DNA of 64,000 nt from the NCBI GenBank assembly GCA_002105175.1, contig MCGE01000003.1, positions 62,001 through 126,000 on the forward strand. Direction: 5' to 3'. The notes beneath the pieces were generated by a model. It was not told where the DNA came from, did not search any database, and saw nothing but the letters and a program-made list of their open reading frames with translations. The DNA comes from Absidia repens (taxonomy: Eukaryota; Mucoromycota; Mucoromycetes; Mucorales; Cunninghamellaceae). Shown here one piece after another: positions 49,876 to 61,588 of this stretch. The translations under genes and the position numbers were made by a program. Each line of letters starts with the position of its first letter. The first letter of the stretch is position 1.

Positions 49876-50754
49876 TTAAGCAGAGCGAGAGGCCTTGTCA
49901 AGGACAGTGTCATAATCAACCTAAAACAAATGCAAGTTCAGTAAATACAGCAAAGCACTCCTATCCCATCCTCTTATCTTATTCCCCTATTTTTTATACT
50001 TACTTCCGATGAGTCGGTGCCTTGAATTTCAATGGCCAAGCCAACCAATTGTCTACGGAGAGCATCCTTGCTAGAGGCGTACACCATCTTTTGGCGAATC
50101 TTGGCGGTATCAGGGATCCTATTTTACCACAGAAAGTTACATGTCAATTCCGAGTGCGAATACTCCTTTTTTCTTGTTCTCTGTTATTGTTGGGGGTTTC
50201 TTACCAGGAGTAAAAGGTGATCTTGTTGCGTTGACCTTCTCCAGGTTTTTCGTAGTCAAAGTCATAGACGGCATAACGAGGTTCATCAGCAGGAAGGTTT
50301 CCCAAAAATTCATCATAGTCGGAAGCTTCAGCAGTCTTTTCAACGACGATTTCCTTGAAGTCATCTATCCAGGGAGAATAGTAAAGAGAAAGTTAGTTGA
50401 CAAAGTTTAGCGACAGAACACGCACCTTTCATCCGCCCCCCGCCTCCGCACCACCCCACCACCAATCCTCCTCGTAACTTACCAGTCAGCTTGAAAACAA
50501 TGTACTTGTACTTCTTACGAAGCTTAAGTTCTTGGAAGAGTTCCATACATTCGGAGTTGACGGCGACACCAGAAGACTAGTTGTTTAAAGAAAATAAAAA
50601 TAAAATGATGATGATGATGAGTAAGTAGCAAAGAGCATGTTTATTGTTGTAGTATAAAATAATATAGCACTGATACAAATATTACGCAAACGAATTTATT
50701 CACTGTAATTTTTTTTTTTTTAAAAAAAAAAAAAAGAGATATTTTTCTTACCAT
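49876..50754 (-). CDS. COF1: cofilin / actin-depolymerising factor
   Basis: Actin filament-severing protein of about 140 aa (single ADF-H domain). The first coding exon is the ATG alone (50754-50752), followed directly by GTAAG; the next exon begins [19 protein letters not shown], so the phosphorylatable N-terminal Ser is coded across the junction. Further blocks are [67 protein letters not shown] (long actin-binding helix) and [21 protein letters not shown]. Five exons with short introns; stop at 49876. An intron hugging the start codon is also known for yeast cofilin. Confidence 0.95.
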
Positions 50755-52131
50755 ATTGATATATTTTTCTTGTTAGTTAAAGAAGATGAAAAGAAAAGAA
50801 AAAAGAAAGAAAGATTTTTCGTCGTTCGTTTTTCTATACCTCTGGAAAACCGCCAATGTTGGGCTACGTTTTCAATCGCCGCTCGACCTAAATTTTTCAT
50901 GTCACAAAAATCCCCCGTTGTCTCGCCCACCTGGAGCGACCCTGGGTACCGATAGTATATTATGATTTCAACAAGGAACTTTTTCGTACACCAAGGCAAC
51001 ACTCATATACTTGATGCATTTATCAAATGATCAGAACGCCGAGAGATGTATTTTCTCTTCACTTCCCTTATCTTGGCAAAATGAGCAATATGAGCAAAAA
51101 AAAAAAAAAACGAGGCTAAAAAAAGACCCTTTGAAACACCGCTTATTGAAACGTCAGCTTTCATAAGTTTACATTGCTTCAGTCGCACTATGAGCTTTTC
51201 CTCGCATACCAAGACATACTTTCAGTGATAAGATACTGTCTTGGCGACTGAACCATCATAAGACACACAATTCCATATAAAATTAAAAAAGAATTGACTA
51301 TTATAAATTTATATACGCGCCAAATTTACTCCTGTAAGATCCAAATAAACTGCGGAGTTATATTATATTCTATGAAGGTGACAAGAAAAACTATTTTTCA
51401 GGGAACTCAAGGGATGTGTAAATGGATTCTTATATGATGAAGGTTAATTTATAGATGAGATAATTGAATTGGGACGTTCAACAACAACAAAAAAAAAAAA
51501 AAAAAAAAAAAAAAAGAGAGAGTGAGAGGCGTGATGGACTGATCTTATGACTGGGATTAGTTTCAAGACGATCTCTGCGTAATAAATTTAATTAATTATA
51601 CCCATCCTAATTATGCTCAGCGTGCTGGATCAGACTTTGGCAGTAATCAATAGAACAGCTTTTCTCACTCTCTGTCGATTCAGTCAGTAAACGCACAATC
51701 TCTATGTAAATTCTATTGAATAATGATACACAAAATCATAATTTGATGAAAAACAAAGCATATTAGCCAGATGTACTTTGACAGTTAAGCGCCTCCCTGC
51801 AGTGCCAGTATGCCATGTATCCCTTTCACCAAATAAAATATTAGTGCTCACCTTTAACGATATATCTAGTTTTCTACAAAATGGGAATGGTAAATATTGT
51901 AGAATCTATAACGATTAGTATTAGTAGATCCATCTTTTTATTTTTAGTCAAAATATACATATACTGTCTCATAGAAATAGCTTTCCAACGCTTAATTTCG
52001 ATATCCCCGCTTGCAGGAATTTACACTCCAAGCCACTGGACTGAATTGGTCGGGTTTTGATTTCAAGCTTTTTTTTTTCCCTTTTTCATTTTTTTTTTTT
52101 TTTAACATTCTTTATATCACTGCTTACAATA
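50755..52131. promoter_or_regulatory. divergent spacer between cofilin and EMG1
   Basis: 1.4 kb that must contain both promoters. Contains poly-A tracts at 50723-50736 and 51490-51515 and a T-rich run just before the EMG1 start. No gene is seen on either strand. Confidence 0.45.
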
Positions 52132-53084
52132 ATGTCAGGTGCCAGCAAGAGATCGAACGAAACCGCCGATTCACAACAAGACGAAGCTAAACGTATACGT
52201 GTTGGTACAACTCGAGAAAGTAACAACAATGCCGACATTCACATGGTACCTCAAGCACCCAAAGTGCCCAAGACCATGTTGGAAAAGGAAAACGCTCGAC
52301 GACTGATTGTGATCTTGGAAGGAGCCACTTTGGAAACCTTGAAGATTGGAAAGAACAAGGAAGGCAACTATCAACTCTTGAACGTGGATGATCACTTGCA
52401 TATTTTGAAAAAGACGGGACGGGAAACCTATGAAGCTCGACCGGATATTACTCACCAGTGCCTACTCACCCTTCTGGATAGTCCTCTGAATAAGGCTGGT
52501 TTGCTTCAAGTATTTATTCATACCCAAAAGAATGTGCTTATCGAAGTCAATCCCCACATCCGTATTCCTCGTACTTTTAAACGTTTTGCTGGTTTGATGG
52601 GTAAGCTCAGTCAGAAACGATAGAAGAGGACAGATGTACTGATTATTTTGTTTCTTCTCATGTAATGCTCTTTAGTGCAACTTCTTCACAAACTCAGTAT
52701 CCGTGCTGTCAATGGTCAAGAAAAGTTATTACGTGTAGTTGAAAACCCAGTGTCAAAATATTTACCCACTAATAGCTATAAAATGGGTAAGTTTGAAAAG
52801 GATATATGGATTGGTATGATATACTAAGCTTTTTTTTTTTTGTTTTTGCCGTAAATGTAGCACTTTCTTGGGACGCACCTACAGTAAAGTTATCAGAATA
52901 CATGCCAACCATCCCAAAAGATAAAAACATAGTTGTGGCAATTGGTTCAATGGCCCATGGTACTGATGATTTTGCGGACGCCTACGTGGATGAAAAAGTT
53001 AGTGTATCAGATTACTCCTTGTCTGCTTCGGTGGCCTGTGGAAAAATTGCTTGTGCCGTTGAAGAACTGTGGGGAATCATCTAG
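52132..53084 (+). CDS. EMG1: EMG1/NEP1 rRNA pseudouridine N1-methyltransferase
   Basis: SPOUT-class methyltransferase that N1-methylates the hypermodified pseudouridine of 18S rRNA helix 31 and is needed for 40S biogenesis in the nucleolus. Exons 52132 to about 52603, about 52676-52786 and about 52860-53084 give about 268 aa. ATG 52132 ([14 protein letters not shown]) is chosen over an in-frame upstream ATG whose addition would be a run of Phe. The N-terminus is hydrophilic and basic. Conserved segments: [90 protein letters not shown], and the SAM-knot end [26 protein letters not shown]. Complete. Confidence 0.95.
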
Positions 53085-53280
53085 TTTAGCTTATTACCAT
53101 TCCTTCATATTTGTATAGACGTCTTATTTTACTATTCATTTGTTACTGTTTCATCCTAGTTTAGCATTCTCCTCACTTCCTTCCTCTCTTCTTTTCTGTG
53201 TTTGTCTTTTGTATAATAAAGTTTTGTTTTACACTTTCACTCTTCCAGTATCATATTAGAATGTCTTGTACGATGTATTA

Positions 53281-54474
53281 TTCAATTTCCGGGGGTGGTT
53301 TTTGACACTGTGCATATTCTATTCTGTATTCTATTATATTGTAGGCAAAATATATTATATTTCGTTGTCTTGTCATATAATTCAATTTTATTCGATGACT
53401 GCTCTGGCACTCTGCTGGAGTTTTGGGATATCATAGATTTTACCGGGTATCAGAGTTCAGCTTGTGGATACGAATGGGATCGATTTAGGTGTCGTCACTA
53501 TTCCATCTTTTATTTGAGTAGCTTCTTGTGTTTTTATCTCTTGTAATGATAATCATTGAAGGCCTTTGTAGTTTTTATTTGTCTATGAACTAAATATTGA
53601 TTGTATATTAAACTGAATAGAGTCTGCAATATTTATTACGGGAGACTATGCCAGCTTCACAGCATAGGCTGACTATTATATATGATGAAGGGAGAGAAGT
53701 GCCACGCCTGATATCAAATGACTCAGCTCCTCGAGTCATTCTTCTGCATCTTGTGAAGGAGTAGTCAGAAAGAAAGGGAAATAGCTGAAGGTAACGCCGA
53801 CCCTCATTGCAGAAATAAAGCTACGTTTAATATTAAGTGACCTAAAGCTGTAAACTACTCGCTTGGGTTTTAAGGAAGGTGGAATGCATTATAGTAGGGG
53901 AACTAGAAGGCAGGTGTAACGTTGGACACTCACAAGACAGCTACAACAGTACCATTGCTACTTATCTAATGTATCGAAGGATGTGTAGTAAAAAGGCATA
54001 GTTTATTGAAGCATATTGATAGGTACTAAAACTAAAGGCAAGAGATTCAGTGTAAGAGGGATTCAATGGAAGAATCTATTGGGGTTGAATCACAACGACA
54101 ACCACCACTAATCAAAACGGATGATGGCAATAAAGAAAAGAATATATTTCACAAGATATGAGAGGAATTAATGGGACTTTTTTTTTATTGTAGCAATTAA
54201 AACTATATGTAATTTATTCAAATGCAAACTATGGACAAACAAACGCTAAACTAAGCTACTCAAGGATCCAAACGGCAACTAATGGTAGATCCAGATCCTA
54301 GATCCAAAATGAAAGGTTTCCCCCATGCATCTAGTAATCCCTGAGCTGAATCCCCTTCTAAACTAGTCCTGACACTAATCTAAGATCACCATAACTTCAA
54401 AAAAAGTCGAATGGAGCAGAGAAAAGAAGAAGAAAAAGAAACATAAATACACGTGGACGGGATTTTAAAATATA
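53281..54474 (-). repeat. copy E of the dispersed non-coding repeat family
   Basis: Inverted relative to copies B and C. The right end (54474 leftward, read as reverse complement) starts TTTTAAAATCCCGTCCACGTG, then the pyrimidine tract, TTAGATTAGTGTCAGG, ACTAGTTTAGAAGGGG, TCAGGGATTACTAGATGCATG, GGGGAAACC, TTTTGGATCTAGGATCTG, TTTGTCCATAGTTTGC, AATAAATTACAT, TTGATTAGTGGTGG, CCAATAGATTCTTCCATTGAATCC, TTTAGTTTTAGTACC and CAATAAACTATGCC. The left end TTCAATTTCCGGGGGTGG at 53281 matches the family terminus in opposite orientation, giving an element of about 1.2 kb. No open frame of interest. Confidence 0.62.
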
Positions 54475-55105
54475 TTTTTGAAGGTGGAAAAAAACATAAG
54501 GCCTACCCTCACCAAAAATCGACCAACGAAAAACACTTCAACCACGAAACTTTATTCCCTTTGATTTTTATTATCATATTACCTGATGAAATGGTTTAAT
54601 GTTAAGCGAAAAATGTATCCTCAGCATTTTCAAGTGACCCCCCCCCTTTTTTTACGTTCTTTCTGAAGTGCACCATACTTGAATTTAATAATCGCGCGAA
54701 GTATGAAGTGAGTATATCACTGTGAAAATCAACCAACCGTTTATTTTTTTAACTAATCATTACCACTCTATTATCTATACTCCATTGGGTATTTCACTTA
54801 TATCTTTTGTTTATTTCGTATTTCATGTTTTTTCCTGCTATCTTCTTCTAGTCATGCCAAATAAATGGTAAAGTTAACATCTACGACTAAATATTGATTA
54901 ATACATATAGAGATCTTGATCACCACAATACCAATGCCAAATCATTATTTGTAAATTGTTTGTTTTATTAAATAAATTTTCTATTCAACATGTACAATAA
55001 ATCAAAAGGATGAGAAATAAAGCTGATTGAATGCCAATTTATATTGACTACAAATAAGATGGGAAAGGAGGAAGACTATGACTAGACTACTAATATAGTA
55101 TGCTA
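54475..55105. other. intergenic, no gene seen
   Basis: Between repeat copy E and the P5-type ATPase stop codon. A/T-rich with a C/T homopolymer block at 54638-54653. No feature recognised. Confidence 0.45.
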
Positions 55106-58100
55106 CTACAATTGAACCTTGAGACGTTGTAAGGGACACCTTGATCGTGCGTAACTCCGCACAGGTCCAAGGACTACCAATAATTCCCAGGCATTAGCGA
55201 CCAAAAAGTTCCCAATTGAATAAGCCCATAACTGATATCTGAAGGTTCTTGGTAATACATTGTGCCCCCATGGATTGTTGTACGGCTCAATGTAGTAATC
55301 GGGTCGTGGATATCCCATATCTACAAGCACATCAGGATTGCCACAATTCAACCGCACAAGACATCCAAATGAATTTGGATCTATAAAAAAAATAAAACAA
55401 TAAAAGAAAGGGTTGGTACACAAAACACTAAATACCCTTTGTCGTCCTAGCTGTTAACGTACCTGCCAATTCCCAATAGCTAACAATAGTAGTAAAAAGA
55501 ATCCAGACACCAACTAGAAGGTAGTTCCTATACCATGATTTTCGGAAGATGTAGCCATAGTTGAAGATAAATCCAGAATTGACAAATTGGTACAAGGTTA
55601 TAAACGTGAGAATGTCAGCCTCAAAACTATCACCTAAAAGCCACCATTTCGAGTTGTCCGTCGCCCTTGCATCCCATTCTCGACATCGGAAAAAGTCATC
55701 GCGCGTATACAACCAAATATAAGCGCCAATCAAAAACCACGCATTGATAAAGAGCTGGCCAATAACGGAGAGAAGTATTTCAGGACCAAGGATACGTGCT
55801 GTTGGTCGATGACTTGAGAGCTTAGTAGCGGCGCCTGCTTGCGTCACGGCGAAAGCACAAAACACAGTCTATGTCAAAGAATAGGGTAAGTAAATCGGTA
55901 GTTGAGATTTAAATTGCATCCTATTTTGGGGGGGAAGTGTCACTTACAATAAATGCATCAATCAAAATAAAGTTCCATTGAGAGAAGGACATTGTGTAAT
56001 AAAAAGTGCAAAACTTGACAGTGGCCATTGTTTCACCGTACATAATCAGATATTTGTAGCTTGAGAAGGAGGTAGCCAGCCCAGCCCGACCTTGGATTAA
56101 CAGATCCACGCATGCTTGTACTGACCGTTGAGGGGTACTGAAAGGGCTAACAACAGATGCTTCAGCTTCCGACATGGCAATTCCAACATGAGCAGTGCGT
56201 AAGGCTCCACAATCATTACCACCATCACCACACATAGCAGTAATACTTTTCTCCATAAACAATTCTACACATTGCATCTTGTCCACGGGAGTCATTCGAG
56301 CGAATATTCGTGTTGCAAATAGGTAATGCCGCATTTGATTTGTCGCCATTAGATGTCGAAAGGCTTTCCCCGTCACGGCCAATTCCACTTTATCGGTTTC
56401 GAGAACTAGATCCAAATCATCCACGGGCATACCGGTATCGGCGTCATGCCATGTTACTGTTGTCGTTTTGGTGGTGCATTTTTCGTCTTGGATATTCACT
56501 TCCATGGCATCCATGTTGAGATCGTCCTCTTGCGACATCACATCCCCCACAAGGACCCGGACATGAGGAGGTACCAAACCGCATTGCTGACCAATAAAAA
56601 CACCTGTCAGAGCATTATCGCCAGTAATCATGACGGTACGAGTGTCCCCTTCCTTCAGTTGTGATATTGCAGCCGTCGTATCATTTTTCAAAAGATTCTT
56701 GAACAGCACCAGTCCCAATAAAGATAGATCAGATTCCATTTCATCACGAGACCATCCACGCACAATGTTAGGATCTATTGGACCAAGATCACGGTGAGCC
56801 ATGCCAAGGACATAACATCCTTCTCGAGCCAAGTTGGATGTAACAGTATCATAGTCATCAGGTACCTGTGTCGACACGGTTTCGATTCGTTCAAAGGATC
56901 CCTTGCAGAAGATATGGATGTGACCATCAGCTGTATTGCGTACCGCTACAGACATCGAAGCACGAGCATGCTGAAATTCGAAGCGTTGAATTGTTTCCAG
57001 TTGTTGCTGTTGCTGTTGATTGGGTGTTTCTTTGTCTTCTGTACTAGCGGATCTTTGTGGCAAAATAAACGTGTCACTTCCATCCAATACCGATAACGTA
57101 GCTCCAGTTGTTTGAAACATTACAATGTCTACAGGGTTGCCAATATATTTGTCGTTTAAAATGGTCACCGAGTGGCAGGATGTAAGGCCCCATTTCAAAA
57201 GTTGTTGTACTTGATCACCGTCTTGCAGATCACCAAACTGCTGTTTCGGGAGCCCAAATTGTACGGTGGTTGTCGATCGATTTACAGGATAAACGCCATA
57301 ATATTCCAGTCCTTCCTTGGTCAATGTACCAGTCTTGTCAAAGCAGAATACTTGTACTTTTCCCGCCATGAGAATACGAGGTAGATCCACACAATAGATT
57401 CCTTTTTTACGCAACCGTCCAGCAGCAACGGATTGGCCAACAACAAGGATAGCTAAATTGAATTTAAAAGTCTTATAATTAGACATCTATTTTGTAGATT
57501 TTTATAATACACACCACTACGTTTCTTACCTGGTAGTAAAGGGTTCATGACTTGAGCTGCGCAAGCAAGGCCATAAAATAAAGCTGTCATTCCACGACCG
57601 CCAAGCCACCACGAGCCAATGCCTAACAAAACAATTGCCCAGCAGAGAAGAATGCAAAATACCAGTTTGAGTTGCTCATGGAATATAAAAGACACAGGTT
57701 GTGGAAATAGAATTTTTTGGACCAATTTCCCTTTTTCAGTATTCGTTCGCGTTTCCATAACCAATCCAGTTGACTTTGACGTTGTTTGTTTGACTGTTGT
57801 CCCAGCATATAAGCTATGTATTTTTCCAGAGACCATTCTATCAAACGGCTGACCATCATTCCGTAGTGGAAATTTGCGTATTGGTAAAGGTTCACCTAAA
57901 CAAAGCAAAAACCGCCATTAAGTCATCCACTTTATTTTATTTTATTTTATCTGGTACTGTTGAGTTTTACCTGTCAAGGAGCTTTCATCCACCACAATGT
58001 CGCCTGCCAGTATAACCGCATCTACGGGTATGACTTGATGGGGTACTAATTCAAATACATCACCAGGGACCAAATCAGAAGTTGATATTGTTTGCCAATT

Positions 58101-60043
58101 ACTATCTCGAAGGACTTGGACCTGATTCACATGTTCCGCCATAGATTTGACACGATATTCGGAGCGTAAGCGAATGACCACTTTGATGATAGCCGCCAAT
58201 AAAATCACCCCAGTGTCGGAAAAACCGATACTATAGTACGCCATGTAGAAGTAAACCCAGAGAATTTGCAATTGGTATATATAAAAAAAGCCTGTTAACC
58301 TAATAAACGAGCGGAGAAATAAGCCCAAGTAAGTCACCTTCGTCTTTTTTTTATATATAATCATTGACTTACTCTTGCCACAATGCTTGCATAAAGTTGG
58401 GGACATGCACCGCAATAAAATTTGGTCCAATAAGTTCCAAGCGCTCCATAGCTTCTTCACAAGAGAGACCCTGAGCCATAGCAAGAAGACTAGACACATC
58501 CGTTCCAAGCTGGAGGGAAACAGGCAAAAAGGTACCATCTTGGTAAACATATCGCATGCTTTGGAATTCAAAATAACGTCGTCCATCGGAAGAAGTATTT
58601 ATCTTGACTGTATCCACAAAGACATCAAATCCAAGCAGAGACTGAAGTTGAGTTTCGAGTGATTGAAGGTAAGACAACGCCGAAGATTTGGAGCCAGTGC
58701 CGTTTTCTTGAAGCATTTGAATAACTTGCCGTGGTGTTTCAATTTGAACATATTCCGCTTTGTCTAGTGATCGCCGTAGCCGATAAAAATTGAGCATTTT
58801 GTCGCGGAATAAGTTGAGGACGAGATACCAACTAGTCGACAAAAACCACAATACACAGAAGGACTTGCTACTTAAAGGATATGACTCATATGTCAATATA
58901 TACGGTGTGCTTTCCAGCTACTCCATTAAAATGAAATAAAAATCCGTAAGTACGGTGCAATAAATATTATAGCAAAACGGAATTACTTACAACATAGCCA
59001 TAATAGTCCAGTGACGAAACAAGTAGAAAGACAAACCAGCCAATAGAAACAACACCAGTGTATAAGATCAGCAAGTTCCCAAACCAATCGCTGTTGAATC
59101 CTTTGAGTTGAAGGCTGCAGTGCTGTTCAATCTTGGCATGTGAGACATCGTTGAATTTCAAATGGTCGAAAGGCTATTACAAAAAGAAAAAGTCAAATCA
59201 GAAATTCAGATAAATAAATAATGTTACCCATGGCGGAGATGGAAAATTCAATAAGCATAATAGAATGAAGGTACCTTTTCTTGAAGTGTCTTATATATCA
59301 GCCATAGTCCCAAGAAAACAAAGAATCCGATATAAATCGACAGGTAAGTAACCACAAATGGTGCTAATTTAACAAAACAAAGAAGTATATATCAATTCCA
59401 AATTGTTGTTGCTGCTTGTTGTTGTTTTGACTTACCTAAAATAGGGAAGGTTGTTCCTACAGGAGCATCGCAGACATTCCATAGCAGACTTGTATTGGAG
59501 ACCATCTGGGACCATGTTGGAACAACGGATGTGTGGTTATATGCTGAAGAGCAGAGTTGATAGGTTTGGATGTCATTTTTTGTTGGGTTCCATTGAGGAA
59601 TATCGATCTTGGTTTGGCTCGGGCACTTTATCAAGCGGGCACGAGGGTTGGATGGACAAGTGCATGGAGCAGGAGGAGGCACCGATGAGCAATCAACACG
59701 GCAAGTTCCATCACCGCATAAAGTTTCTTCGGATGAACAGTTTGAGAGTGCGGGGCATTGTGTCAAGTTGATGGCGCATAACGTCGGACATTGAACATTA
59801 CGCTTGGTTTGAGCTGGACAGGCGGTACCGTTATAAAAATGACTGTTGACTAGAGATTAAACACCCAATACCATAATGAAAAATCAGAATATACACATTT
59901 TGAAAGAAAGAAAAAAAAACCGGGATAATGTCATCAAGCTTGATATTTGGATTACCTGTGTGAAATTTGGGGATCGCATGTGTAGGCTTCCAAAAAAGTA
60001 GCAGTAATAAAAAGAAATGGGACAACACAAGACTATGAACCAT
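55106..60043 (-). CDS. P5-type (P5B/Ypk9-like) P-type ATPase with secreted Cys-rich N-terminal domain
   Basis: Ten exons give about 1,400 aa. It opens with a cleavable-type signal peptide (MVHSLVLSHFFLLLLLFW...THA), then a luminal or extracellular domain of about 140 residues with about 13 Cys (CPAQ, CPTLC, ETLCGDGTCRVDCSSV, PCTCPSNP) and NxT/S sites, then a helix (VVTYLSIYIGFFVFLGLW) and the P5 core. Core motifs: DESSLTGE (actuator), GIYCVDLPRILMAGKVQVF then CFDKTGTLT (phosphorylated Asp), CKGSFERI, TVMITGDNALTG, MCGDGGNDCGALRTAHVGIAMSEAEAS. The latter and NFMQALWQELTGFFYIYQL mark P5B ATPases, which in Ypk9/ATP13A2 act in vacuole or lysosome membranes and export polyamines or handle metals. 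The M4 motif reads NPLLP, not PPALP (P5B) or PPELP (P5A). Exon ends: 60043-59955, 59852 to about 59428, and so on. Confidence 0.88.
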
Positions 60044-60337
60044 CGTTCTTTTTTGTGTCGAAGTAAGAAAGGAAGAAAAGACAAAGAATGTTAAAAAAAA
60101 AAAAAAAAAAAAGTTCCTTGATAATAGGATAATTTGTTTTTGGTAGGTGCGGTAAGAGACTTTATTGATAATGCTCCATGTACAGGTGGCGTAAAGATCA
60201 TCAGGTTACAAAATAACAAAAAAATAAAATATAAAGGAAGAGCATGATACTATACAAAGGAAGAGCAATAGAAGTAATAATAGAAAAAGGTGGTATAAAG
60301 ATGTATCTATAAAAGTCTAAAAAGGGAGTAGCTATAT

Positions 60338-61396
60338 CTAAGAGGTTTTCACCGAATGCATGACAGATTCCGAAGCTTCTTGATTTCCAACCAAACCATC
60401 CGAACCTTGATAATGATGATGATTTCGCCTAGATTTTAAAATAAAGCGCAGGGCGATAGACATGACAACATAAATCGACATCAAGCCAGCGATGACATGT
60501 AAAAAGAAGGGATTGGCGGATTCATGAGGCCATTCTTCGTTACCAAAATCAGTTACGATAGTTTTAAACTGTGTTGTTGACGAAGCCGCTGATGATATGG
60601 TTGTTGTCATTGTTGATGCTGTTGAATATGATGATTTTAAACTTGATGTGTTCGATAATGAGAATGATGTTGGTGAAGGTGACGACAGCAATGATGACGA
60701 TGATGATGATTTTTTGAGTTCCAGTTTAAAAGATTGTTCAGGGATCATATGGAAGTTATCGTAGTCAATCTAATCAAACAAAGAAAAAAGGATCAATAAT
60801 TTCTCAGAGATGCCCAAATAGAGAGTAACGGAGTCAATCGCCTAATTTTTTTTTATGCCTACCACAACCATGCCTTGTACTCGGAAGTCGCCTGCGGGTG
60901 TACTTTCATCAGCACGCCAGCCTACTTGAATGGGCCAAGACTTGAGATAAGGATCGATATGACCAATAACAGCGACTGATTCTTCTTCAATGGCTTCATC
61001 ATCACAAGCTACCGGAGCAAACTTGGCTTCATCAAAATCGACAAATTGACCCACAGTTTCATTCGCTTGATTCTTCACCAGCAACATGAGACCTTGGTAT
61101 GCACGAGTTCCAGCTACATGGATCAAAATATCTGATAAACTAGATGGTTCAGAGTTGACAGAGGGTTCGATAATTATACGGTAACAATCATCACAAGCGG
61201 ATTTGGAAGGTCCATGACCAATGGTTCCCATCAGATCCATATTACACTAGACAATAAGGAACAAAGGTTAGTGTCTATATTATTCATAAAGACCACTATA
61301 ACTGGCACTTACCGTACCAGGTGCACTAGGATAGCAAAAAGCCACCGAAGACCATAGTAGTAAGGACAAAATGCTAGACCATCCTGATCTTTTCAT
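60338..61396 (-). CDS. reeler-domain single-pass membrane protein
   Basis: Three exons (61396-61314, 61246 to about 60862, about 60772-60338) give about 300 aa. A signal peptide MKRSGWSSILSLLLWSSVAFC is followed directly by a domain with the reeler pattern: C..DLMGTIGHGPSKSAC, CYRIIIEPS, ILIHVAGTRAYQGLMLLVKN, VGQFVDFDEAKFAPVACDD and WPIQVGWRADESTPAGDFRVQGMVVV. A Ser/Thr-rich stalk comes next, then one helix (FFLHVIAGLMSIYVVMSIAL) and a short basic tail with several His. Reeler domains occur in secreted or membrane proteins of animals and in some fungi, often with DOMON/cytochrome b561 domains, which are missing here. Function unknown. It lies 295 bp upstream of the Cys-rich P5 ATPase on the same strand. 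Confidence 0.75.
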
Positions 61397-61588
61397 CGAT
61401 TCTATAAATAAATCAAAGTAAAAAAAAAAAAAAAAAAGGGAAGACGACCAAGAATTTTAACTGCCAACCACCAATAATAATATATAAAAATATGATAATT
61501 CAAATGCCGATCAACCAGATATTTTTATTTTTGTTGATTATACATGTATATAAAATCAAAACTAAATCAATGCAACAATATAACTACA

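Noticed and set aside
52057..52131. Upstream in-frame start for EMG1
   Set aside because: It would add a poly-Phe stretch from the T-rich leader; the nucleolar enzyme starts better at 52132.
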